From positions 118,284 to 182,283 of the forward strand of contig NMRB01000646.1 in NCBI GenBank assembly GCA_002633025.1: 64,000 nt of DNA, given 5' to 3'. The position numbers were made by a program, and so were the translations under genes. Below the pieces are notes generated by a model. The model made no database searches and had not been told where the DNA came from. It was given only the letters and a program-made list of their open reading frames with translations. Positions 54,021 through 64,000 of the stretch are shown piece after piece; position 1 is the first letter of the stretch, and each line of letters starts with the position of its first letter. This DNA is from Notospermus geniculatus. Its lineage: Eukaryota > Nemertea > Pilidiophora > Heteronemertea > Lineidae.

Positions 54021-55716
54021 TACACTCAAGAGGAAGACTAAGACACACAGTTCTTGTAAGTATGTTTACAGTGTGCAGTTGTCACTCACTCTGACAAAGT
54101 CTGAGAGCGAGCTGGAAGTTCAAGTTCATAAAGGAAATTTTTCCCCAAATCATCTGTTTTTGCATAAGAGGAAGGTTTCCATTCTCTGCAGAGGAAGCTA
54201 ACTCAATAGGGCTCATTGCTAGATCTCTTATCCCATGCGATCCATCATCATCTACGGTGGCACCTGACCATATGACATTTCCTAACGGATCCACCACACA
54301 TCAGCTCACAGGGCTGACTCTCTCCATGCTCTGCCTGCGAAGCAGAATGAACCTTCTCCCCAATGGCTGGGGATCCCAGACAAAACTAATCCATCATGCA
54401 AGCCGAGGCCATCAGTGAAATGAATCACCCGTTCTGGCGGAATATGATGAAATATTTGATTTCTTTTTGAAGGAATGTGTGTGATCAGTGACAACAGGTG
54501 ACAGTATCTTTCATTATCAAACGAGAAAGTTTTTTTTCATGGGAAGAGCACTGTCGGCAAAGTTTGGTGGTGATGTAGTGCAACATCAAACAATTTTCAT
54601 AATCATTTATTACATGTCATGTTGAGTTCTCCATAGACAACCTTTACAGGTTTTCCTCTTGCTTTCTTTGAATCACCAAGTTGAACGTTTGAGACACTGA
54701 CATTTTTGAAAGGATCCTTTAAAGCTGAATTGCTCCAAGTGTTACTTTCCATTCCAACTCCACTTATTATCCAAAATGGAATTCTAATTGAGTTATAAAG
54801 CTTAGTCAGCAACCGTGTTTTGGGGCATAAATTCCAGCCATCTCCAGCAATGACAAATTAGGAACATCAGAACGAACGCTTAAGAATGATCAAACGAGAT
54901 GATAAATTCTTTCTCTTGGGAATTCGCAATGAGAAAATTATCCCTCATAAGAGACTGACTAGGGCAAAATGTGGCACTCCAATTATTTGCTCCAATGGAG
55001 AGCACCATCGCTGAGACATTATCTAAGACATGATGAACACCCAAACACATCAACGAAGGACTTGTTGAGGAAAGATGGTTTAAAGGAGTTCGACGTCCAA
55101 GTTGTAAACAAACCAGTTTGTTTACAAACAGTGGTCGGCAAACTAGTTTTATTCCTTCGTGAAGGTGGCAGCACCAGTAGCACCCCGTGATCGTTAGACT
55201 GGTGCCCGGTCCAATGCAACTCACTCAACCACTCACTGGTTCGCTATCCACGCTGTGCTGCCACCTATTATTGGTGATATGTACTGAAGTGAATATCTAG
55301 TCTCGCGCAGCCAACCGTTTCGTTCTGCAGGTACTGCGACACAAACGTTCGATCCTCGGATTCGGCTGGGTGACCAAGCGGCTGGGTGACCGAGACTAGT
55401 GAATACATGTATCATGTTTACAACTTGGACTTCCAGCTCCTTTAAATCAGTGTCGATCATCATGTGTTCAACAAACATTATTTCAACATTAACTGATAAA
55501 CAGATTGGTTCTAAGATTGAGCACAACGGTGTGGTTTCACGGTAAAACAGAGTATACACATTTTATGACAAATGAGTCTGCTGAACATTTGACATTTCAA
55601 ATTTTTTAGTGATATCCAAAGCTTGATCGAGTGATCAAAGACTGTTGCCATTCAATGCGAACTGGACGATCACAAATATATATTTTCTATTTTAACTCGA
55701 CATTTCGAGACATATT

Positions 55717-55846
55717 CCAGAACCATCCTCCCATAGCAGGGCTTTGTTCTTTTTCCTCTTCATAGTGACTCGCACACTTACGATAGTTTGTGTGAGTGAT
55801 GAAGAGAAGCAAGATAAAGCCCTTGCTGTGGGAGGATGATTCCAGA
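55717..55846. repeat. Imperfect hairpin, about 55 bp arms
   Basis: CCAGAACCATCCTCCCATAG at the left pairs with CTGTGGGAGGATGATTCCAG, continuing through AGGGCTTTGTTCTT and CTCTTCAT. It is most simply a decayed MITE. Confidence 0.7.
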
Positions 55847-56149
55847 CAGATGAAGGCAATATTGGTGACTCAAGATAAAGATATCAGCTGAATCTGCTTT
55901 AAAAACCACCTTCACCAGTCACCTTTATCAATGCCACACTAAAATGAATTGCCACCAGACACCACGGGGCAAGTTAATTTTGTTTTGTTTCACCACTTTA
56001 CAGTCACCTTGACTATTTGCTTGTTGCCTATTTCATGTCCAAGGCAGCCTTCCCAGTTGTTTTGATCTGCTTTGAATTATTAGACTTGCCANACCAAAAA
56101 TCAGGAAAATCCGATTTAATTTGAACGTGCTAGAGTGGTAACGTCGTCT

Positions 56150-56242
56150 GAATGGACAGACGGACAGACAGACGGACAGACAGATGGACGGACACCGCAG
56201 GGGACGACAATACCCCTCGGGCCGCCCGCGGGCCGAGGGGTA
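56150..56242. repeat. GACGGACAGACA repeat and GC palindrome
   Basis: Direct GACGGACAGACA units are followed by CCCTCGGGCCGCCCGCGGGC and its inverse. The layout is similar to the tail at 50361-50440. Confidence 0.75.
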
Positions 56243-57499
56243 AAAACCATGCTGCTGCAATAGAACTGGTCATCTTCCATCTGATGTTAAAATCCCCTTT
56301 CATGGTTACAGAATTTGCCAGCCATGGGGCCACAAGGGGAAGTGTCACTAGAAATGGATGAAAGCTTTTTGGGAGAATGCAGACCTGTTACAATCAGCAA
56401 CCAGTTATAATGAGGAACTTGTACCCCAGTTGAAGGTGCTGTGAGCCATTATTGTACATCTTTTATGATGTTTTGTCCCTGCTGCACTGCATCAAGGACA
56501 TCGTGATGTTTCACATCGCTTTTGCTGTTTTTACATCTTTTGTTTAACTGCTTGTAGCACCACCCTGTCAGGATAAAAATTCTAGTGAATTCCTCATTAA
56601 CGAGCTATCTCATGATCTGTTACTAACACGCTATTTCCAAATGGCATTCTTGAAGAGCTGTCACCTTTTTTCTTCTTTATTGGCCTCATCTATACCTCAT
56701 CCACAGAAACCTAAGAGTACCAGTCTTGTATTAAGCTGGCTCCATTAAGTTTTGATGCACATCTCCTTGACAAACAACTTGCTAACATCAACATGTCAAA
56801 CATGTCTCTGCCATTACAAGGAGCAGATGTCTTGAAAACTAAGTTGTGGTACAATAATATGGCTGTTATTTCCCTGAAGGCTGTTTAATACCTTCTGCAC
56901 AATTAGCTACTCAATCCAATTAATGCATGACAGATGTCCAGAATGCTGATTCTGCTAACTGGACCCATTCTGGCCACATTCTGGCCATTATGGGTGCCTG
57001 CTGAGAACAGAATCTGTCCCACCACCATCAAGGTCGATCATGGTGAACAGTGGAGCAAGGATCCTCATCAGCCAATCACAGCTCGTTGGGCCAACGGATC
57101 TAAGTCAGCCAACATTTTTTAATTTTGGCCCAATCTGGCTGTGCTGCAGACATTTTTCAGTCAAAAGATTTGTGGAAAGGCACAAATAAGGTGCACATTT
57201 GCGCATGCAGGGACTATCGTCTTTCATTGAATATCTTTGAAATGAGACAGGGTGCAAAAATCGTTTATCACGTATCCTACATGCAGCATAGCAACACACG
57301 GTGACTAGTGTCAGCCATATTGAACTTCATGCCATCCTGCCGACCAATGATGCTTGTGAATACATGTTTGACTGGTGAATGGCTGATCAACGATCCTTTC
57401 CTGACGGCAACGTTAAGGTTCTACGGAAAACTAAGGCACAAACTGTTAATGTCGTCTAAACCACTGTACCCAGGTTACGATAAGTGACGGAGTTTACGG

Positions 57500-57620
57500 A
57501 GTTAGGATGGTTAGCGTTGACGGTTAGGGTCAGGACTAGGCTTAGGATTAGGGTAGGGGTCAATGACAAGGGTTGAGGGTCAGGATTGGGGTTAGGGTTA
57601 AAGGCTTGAGCTAGGAATTA
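57500..57620. repeat. Degenerate TTAGGG-like tract
   Basis: GGTTAGGGTCAGGACTAGGC, TTAGGATTAGGGT and GGGGTTAGGGTTAAAG resemble decayed telomeric repeats inside the chromosome. No long perfect run. Confidence 0.5.
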
Positions 57621-58796
57621 GTGTAGGATCAGGACAGGACGACATTCACCCATTCAGCAAAACTAAGATAGTAGTGCTTCAGTACCAGGAAGTGAGGAAG
57701 CAAGACTGATGGTCTGAATAATTCCCAATGCAATCAAGAGGCACTACATGGAGATTTTTCCCAGTATTTCCAACAACACACTTCATAAATTCACTCAATA
57801 TCATATTTGGAACTAATGAAGTCATCAGCAACCCTCGGCTCTCCCTATTCGTTTTTAAGTAGCCTACGCTCATAGTAAGAATGTAGCTGTTCAGGATTAT
57901 GGTGCGTAATCGAAGAGGAGGAGATGCAGAAAAACAGTGGAGGATACAGTCATGACTCCCGAAGGAAATTAACCTGACTCTTTTTATTGATATGACTCTG
58001 CTGATGTCAAATACACTCATCAAGGAGTCATTGATGACAGATGAAGTTAGCAGAATATGAGAAATGTACAGCGTACATATAAAGCCATTTAGGTCTTAAT
58101 TACCAACCTTCACATAAATCACTGACAACAAATTGAACAATAATGAGGTGTTTTTAATGGCAAGGGGCAGGTGAAAAATCAGTTGAAAAGAATATCAAAA
58201 GCATGGTATAGAGTGAATGTCTGCTGCAGGCAAGCATTTTTGTTCATTCCCAACAACTCAAATCTGCCATCCCCTAGGTCTGTGACAGGACAATAACAAG
58301 TTGAAATTGCTGAGACACAGCTCCAACGGGTCGCACAGTCATTCAGAAAATAGGCCCTAATGCATGTACAAATTGAGTACTTGTGCACACAGAACATGAG
58401 AAACACACAACCATGACAAGCAGACGGATACAGCCTTTTGTTGACTAAGGAAATCATTTGAGTTCATGCATCCAACGACCCAAATGGTCCTCTGTACGAA
58501 AGGAGATAAACGGAGAGCAGATTATATTTGCCAACCCTATGAGTAGGCAACGGCAAACACTGACAAGAAGATGCTGTGAAAAACAAATAGGGATGTGACA
58601 GTGGAGCCTATTGGTTGGATATTCTGACAGATGGAAGTTTCTAGACGGAGCACACATCACTAATTCAACTTATGGTAAGCAGAATTTATGAAAGACATCA
58701 GTCAACACTTTATGTCTCGAGGAAGTAAGAGAAGAAGGGAATTGAGGAAGACCACTTTATCAACAGGATGAGCTCCATGGATACATGCTGCTGTTA

Positions 58797-59051
58797 AGGC
58801 CCGTCTACACGATCATACATTTGTTCAAAACATCATCATACATTTGTATGATGATGTTCATGGACGAATGTATGATCAGTGTGGACCGTTTTCCCAACAA
58901 ACTTGAATAGCATCCAACACGTATGATGATGTTCAAACTTTTAGCTGCATTGTGTAGACAGAAATCCACAACAAGCTTGGACATCATCATACATCACCAT
59001 GCAAATGTATGATGATGTTTTGAACAAATGTATGATCGTGTAGACGGGCCT
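58797..59051. mobile_element. MITE with 53 bp arms, TTA target
   Basis: AGGCCCGTCTACACGATCAT at the left is perfectly inverted at the right, and pairing continues through ACATTTGTTCAAAACATCAT. TTA flanks both sides. ATCATCATAC motifs recur inside. Confidence 0.92.
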
Positions 59052-59463
59052 TTAGAAAGGAAACAATCTGAGAGAATGGTTTGGAGTAGTGACATTTAAG
59101 GGAATTCCTATTATATTCCAAATTAGGGCTCCAACCAATCAAATTTCGTTCCGGACCTTTTCCACTGTATGCATTGACTTCTAACAGTCGTGATCCGGAG
59201 ATGTTGACAGCTCTGTTGCCTGAAGGCAAATAAGGTGGCGCCCTCCTGGCGTCGTGGGGTCTACCATGTTCTGAGCCTTCGTTTGAGGTGCTTGCAGGGC
59301 GTTTGCAATTCTCTTGCTCGTCGCATGGGGGCTTTTTGTTCGTTCACGTCAGCTTTAATATTACCATCATCAACAAAGATGATTCCACCAAGAGTTTTTT
59401 TTCTTTTGAAGATCAGGTTTTGATAAGGAGTGAATTTGTACGATGGGTGGCAGAGAGTGCCTG

Positions 59464-59894
59464 AAAAGCCTTGCGACTGGAAGCAACTACCGGCAATGGT
59501 GTTTCCGGCAATGGCTGGCGACTACCTGGAACCAGCAGCAACTGATCAAATGCTCAAACTGGCCGATGTACGTGCACCGGCAATGCTATTGCCGACCGTT
59601 GCCGCTAGTTTCAGCCAGTTGCTCATGTTCTGCTCGTTGCCAATGGTTGCTTCTGGTCGTCTTCAGTTGCTTCCGATGTACACGTGCTGGCAATGAATTT
59701 CCTCGTTTGTGGAGCACACCTGGTCACGTGATGTTTATCACATGACTCCCAAGTGGTCCGAAGATTGAAGACTGGATTGTGCCACTTGTTACCGCAATGA
59801 CCTTGTTGTAACCAATGTGCGTGGAATGCATACATCGATAGTAACTGTTGCGTTCAGTTGCTTCTAGTCACAAGGCCGGTGTACGTAAGGCTTC
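59464..59894. mobile_element. Longer TTGCGACTGGAAGC-family element
   Basis: AAAGCCTTGCGACTGGAAGC at the left pairs with TTGCTTCTAGTCACAAGGCC and GTAAGGCTT at the right. The interior repeats GGCAATGG and CAGTTGCTTC motifs. Confidence 0.75.
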
Positions 59895-60599
59895 AGTCAA
59901 ACACTGAGTACAACTTGACAAGTGAGCAACAATGGGTGAACTCATTATTCATTAATGTAATCATTATTGCATATCAGAAGCAACACAGCAACAACTCCAA
60001 AACCATACATGTTCAATCACCCTCAAAGACGGCAAAGTGTAACTTGAAACCAATTGCTGACAGCCAAGTGCCAATATTCAAAGAAAGTGGTTTCACATCT
60101 TCTGCATGCAGTTATTGATTTCAGCCGCCTCCGGGTCAACTGGTACGATTTCCTTTAATATGCTTCTTACATCATTCATGAATCACACTCAGCAGTCAAA
60201 TGGCTAAAGTGACCTTTTGGATGACAGCTTTACTCAGAGAATATTCAACTCAATCATATCAATGGGTCTTGTCAGTGTAATATCTCATAAGAATCTACAT
60301 GTATGACCCATTCCTGCACAAGGCTGCCCAATGCTAGCTTCACATGAAACACACGTCAGAGGCATTAAGAATGCTCCAACAGGCTCGATTTCTTCTGGGG
60401 GTGTCAAAATTTTGGAGTGATGCGAGAGCACGGAAAGTTTTCATGGTACATGTAATTTCCCAGAAGCAATTGTGAAATGTCATGTAAATCGCTACGCCAT
60501 TTTGGAACAAGCCATAGACCTTTCCAACAAAGATGGTGGCCTGCCTGTTCTCCCGCATGACGTGACGGCCATTCACTGTCCAAGCATGACATAACAATA

Positions 60600-60700
60600 C
60601 CAAACGCATCTCTCAGCCGGACTGATAGCCGGACTGACTGACGGATGGACACAGCAGGGGTTTCTCTATATCCCTACCGAACTTACGTTCGGTGGGAAGT
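60600..60700. repeat. Solitary retroposon-like tail
   Basis: GACTGACTGACGGATGGACA, CAGGGGTTTCTCTATATCCC and CGAACTTACGTTCGGTGGGA match the end of the tandem repeat at 49920-50440. Confidence 0.7.
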
Positions 60701-61730
60701 TCGGTGGGATAACAAGCTGGGATTTCTTCTGGTGATGACAGTTAGAGTGTTTGTTCGCCAAGGCAATTCCTGGTGACCCTGAGAACAGCAAAATTGGCAA
60801 ATGGTAAATCCCTTGAAGCATTAACCTGATCGTGAAGATACATAAGACATCAGACAAGCATCAATCATCCTCAATGAATCACGATAAATGATTTAACACG
60901 CCAAGGGAGCCACCAAGCGAGGATGTTATTCATGGAAAATGTCCAGAGAGCTCACCGTCCTCCCCAAGGTCCTGGCAAAATCCTATAAATTCTCGACATC
61001 AAATGGCTATATTGCCAAATGACTGGTTGCACGGAGATGCTCATTCTGATTGGATCGGCGTGTGAGGTGGTGTGTGACAGTCCAATGTTATTTTACCACA
61101 CCACAATGATATCTGTGGACCAAATTATGAAATGAGACATACAATACGTTGTACACTGTAAAGTCGGGGTTTTCAAGCTCTCAAATATCGTCAATTGCGA
61201 AGTAGTTACTGACTCCATCATACCCCTGAAGCCTCAGAGGCAACTCAGATAACCTGAACAATCTTGGGTGGCAGACGGCTGTGGCATCTGGAGACACACA
61301 GACTCCAGCAGATTGTGTTTCCTTTTTATCATCAGTGGCAAATCATAATGGTGACTCCGTATCTCTGTACCCTGAGACACCTAGGCAATAATCTCAGGTT
61401 ATTAATTAGATAGGCTGGGACATCGAGGGAATAATCTCATTTTGATCAGTGATAGCAGATTTGCTAGAAAGCTGGAGACTTAGTGGCTCCACAAAGTTGA
61501 GATTTTTCTTCTTTTACTGGTATATGACAACGATCTTTGATGCAATCATGATTCCGCCATCTTTACTCAATACGATCCTCAGATATTCATGCATTATTTC
61601 ATTGATGCTTTAAAACGCCATGCCTAACATCAAACATTTGTTGTGACAGGGTTGGTTTTCCTCTCCTCAGTATCACAGCTCTAGTAGTATCTCATTCAGG
61701 TTCTCCCCTTGATCTTCTGCAGCAGACAGG
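60701..61730. other. Intergenic, nothing recognised
   Basis: No gene, strong repeat or inverted element was seen here. Confidence 0.4.
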
Positions 61731-62306
61731 GGTTAGTGATAAAACCCGGAATGAAACGAAACGAAATGAAATCATCGAAATGGGACTCGCAAGGAGGCGC
61801 GAACTAACGTAGGCCTAATTAAGTTTCATTATGTTGCAGACGTATGCTTCCGCCTTGAGATTGACGTTTTCTTCGACATACATGGCCACACAAAATCAAT
61901 TTGAATTATCATTTTAAAATCAATCAGAATCATCGGCCCGTATTTTAGAATGCTCCTCAACAGTAAAGGAGTTCCTCAGGGCTATTGTTCTCCTGTTGAG
62001 AACAACAGAGTCGAGGAACTCCTTTACGTTGAGGAGCATTCTAAAATACGGGCCTCCATGTACGACATTCCCTGAGGTGCTCCTCAAGTTACCGCCCAGT
62101 TTTTGTTCTGCGTTTTCTTCACTCATTCGGTTGGTGCACAAAGCATGCGTCAATGTCGGAGCAGATTCTACATACGTTAACTACTTAAATATCGGTATTA
62201 CAAACAATAAGACAATGAATCGAAAATAAATTGAGGCAAATCGCAAATCATGCCCATTTCGATGATTTCATTTCGTTTCGTTTCATTCCGGGTTTTATCA
62301 CTAACC
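61731..62306. mobile_element. Inverted-repeat element with 10 bp target duplication
   Basis: GGTTAGTGATAAAACCCGGA is inverted at the right end, and pairing continues through about 55 bp. AGCAGACAGG flanks both sides exactly (61721-61730 and 62307-62316), a size seen with Mutator-like elements. A second palindromic MITE is nested inside. Confidence 0.92.
61935..62054. mobile_element. Nested palindromic MITE
   Basis: GGCCCGTATTTTAGAATGCT at the left is inverted at the right, and the arms run about 50 bp each (CCTCAAC...AAAGGAGTTCCTC). It sits within the element 61731-62306. Confidence 0.9.
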
Positions 62307-62939
62307 AGCAGACAGGTCATATGCCACCTTCATTCCCAGACTGAATAGCATTTGCCTTATTGGCCTTAGGGATAGTCTGCCTCCAGACAGCATTTGCCTA
62401 TTTGCATATTGGTTATTACCCTATCACCACAGCTGCAGCAATCTCACTGACTTGACTCAATTTTCAATTATAACTTTCGGTGATAAACTAGACATGGCAG
62501 TACTTTTTCCTTTCTTCTCGTCACTCCTAGGGGTAGTCCTTTCTCATTATCTCTTGAACACGGACACAACCCTATTTACCATTCCAGATGATCGTGGCAG
62601 ACAATCCATCACCCTGAAACCCATCCTGAGAGTGCTCGTTCACAGCTTGCAGTGACGAAGTTAGCAAGTGCTAAGATCCTCTGATATTATCAGGATGCTG
62701 AAAGGAGGCCATGTCAGGCTCTGGATGCAGCCAGCATGATTTGACACTTGATGATCATCACAACAATGCTTATGATTAAAACAGTGATACGGAATTGAAT
62801 CATATACTACAGTATGTGTATCATATGCTAAGGCACATGTAGGCCTACAACACTATAATTCTCTGCTAAATAGACAATGCAGAGCATGGCATGCCCCCAA
62901 CCAGTATGTTGTTTGTAGGATGTCCCTCCCAGGTATATT

Positions 62940-63445
62940 ATGGGGAAGCGGTGATGAAGGTTATTAAAAGGAACCTTCCCCTCATCGAGACAAACCCTCA
63001 CAAAAAAATTTCAGGTTGATTACTGAAAGCATTCAAGATATCTGACAGAAACCAAGATGGCCACCATAGCTGCCATCTTGGATATGCAGTGGTGTTGATC
63101 ACCGAAAGGAACATTCTCCTCACAGAGGCAAACCCTCACAAAACATTTCAGGTTGACCAATAGGAGCTGTCAGTGAGTTGACCAATAGGTGTCACTACGG
63201 CTCAATTCAATGCATAAGCGGACCCACTCATTCTTCATCAAGCACCAATCACATGGATTTTCGTTTGCTTAACGTTGCTGCCATCTTTTGGCAATACGCT
63301 GACTGCTCAAGCGTTCTCAAATTAACTGACGGAAAACGATTTCAAGATGTCCACCACAGCCGCCATATTTTGGTTATGTGGCGGTGCTGGTCATCAAAAG
63401 GAATCTTCCCCGCATACAGACAAACCCTCAGGAAGTTTCAGGTTG
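62940..63445. repeat. Two to three diverged direct repeat units
   Basis: GACAAACCCTCACAAA, TTTCAGGTTGA and AAGATGGCCACCATAGC-type motifs recur with about 130-250 bp spacing. One unit is interrupted by the element at 63161-63308. Confidence 0.6.
63161..63308. mobile_element. GTCAGC...TTGACC family element
   Basis: TAGGAGCTGTCAGTGAGTTG, ACCAATAGGTGTCACTACGG and CTGCCATCTTTTGGCAATAC match 19935-20100. It interrupts a unit of the surrounding repeat. Confidence 0.75.
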
Positions 63446-64000
63446 ATCACTCAAATTGGGCCTTGGGCTTTGGGAAAGGATTGATCCTTGTTGGTCACCA
63501 ACTGAAGAATTCAACATTTTCTCTGTAGACATAGACAATGTTCATCACAGCTTGCAAAGTGGGCAATCTGAAAGCCAGCAATGTGGCAGCTGACAAACTC
63601 AAGATGCATGCGTGGGCATCTTGATGTGGAAGACTTTCTTCCCCATCACAATGGACATCAGAGGAACAATTTCATTTGGCTGGAAGCAACCTCGTGATCC
63701 TCTGTACCAAACCCATCTTTGCCAGCAGCTCTCTTAGCCCTTCAGCAATTCATCAAAGATCAGCACTGGTCTCACTAACGATGAGAGGTCTTTGCAGCTT
63801 CCTACTGGGGTAATTAAAGGCACCCATACCCATACAGATGACGTCCAACAAATTATCTCGCCCCCATATCCATCTACCATCAGTATTATTTGTTCAGCCA
63901 CTGGCTGACTGATGGCTTGCTGATGCAGACAAAGTGCTTTGAAAGAGCGATGGCCATTTTGAGTGGACTTGACTGCAGACGACTGAAAGCAATCAATGGC
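63446..64000. other. Intergenic, nothing recognised
   Basis: No gene-like frame with a recognisable motif and no strong repeat. Confidence 0.4.

Larger units (their letters stand above)
54030..58796. other. Intergenic, no gene established
   Basis: Several minus-strand open frames (54082-54297, 54306-54494, 54603-54812) are unrelated to each other by frame and show no motif I recognise. They could be decayed exons. GTAAACAAACCAGTTTGTTT near 55100 is a small palindrome. Two small repeats are listed separately. Confidence 0.4.

Noticed and set aside
54603-54812. Minus-strand 69-codon frame ending near an AATAAA-like sequence
   Set aside because: Could be a last exon, but no upstream exon or recognisable domain was found.
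57500-57620. Telomere or chromosome end
   Set aside because: The TTAGGG-like units are few and degenerate and unique sequence continues on both sides.

Overview
This window is nuclear DNA of an animal, most likely a marine invertebrate deuterostome (echinoderm, hemichordate or cephalochordate). Its genes have short exons with GT-AG introns of about 0.1-2 kb. The background is saturated with small palindromic transposons (MITEs) and with the short motifs TACATGTA and TAGGCCTA. The clade is inferred from composition and gene style, not proven. No bacterial or organellar gene, tRNA, rRNA or CRISPR array was seen.

4.9-35 kb: four paralogous pentameric (Cys-loop) ligand-gated ion channel subunit genes, called A to D here, plus an orphan exon fragment. 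Gene order and strand are A(+) B(-) fragment(+) C(+) D(-), which is two convergent pairs. Exon boundaries and phases are the same in all of them: signal-peptide exon, about 141 bp exon, 45 bp exon, 110 bp exon, about 550 bp exon (Cys-loop to M2) and last exon (M3, cytoplasmic loop, M4). A (482 aa) and B (481 aa) are intact from start to stop. C is open but cut short after M3 (372 aa), and its stop codon lies inside a 41 bp palindromic insertion. D lacks only a recognisable first exon. All four look like cation-channel, nicotinic-like, non-alpha subunits: Cys-loop and GE(R/K)VSMG pore motif kept, acetylcholine-binding aromatics and paired cysteines of loop C lost.

37.7-48.6 kb: a tandem duplication of about 5-6 kb with two complete seven-exon ethanolamine-kinase-like genes (387 and 389 aa), both on the + strand. 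They share 5' noncoding and 3' flanking sequence ending in a polyadenylation signal. Such kinases start the CDP-ethanolamine branch of phospholipid synthesis, and nothing seen links them functionally to the channels.

1-4 kb, 18-24 kb and 49-64 kb: no convincing genes. These stretches hold many inverted-repeat elements, often with visible target-site duplications (TA, TTA, TTAA, or 7-10 bp), two minisatellites, a tandem 130 bp repeat and a compact cluster of six cAMP-response-element palindromes.

The most notable points are an ultrashort palindromic transposon family (41 and 51 bp, both with perfect 7 bp target duplications), a 47 bp array grown from a unit present once upstream of a paralogue, a MITE whose empty site survives in a paralogue, and a MITE pair packed with 5' splice-site-like motifs.
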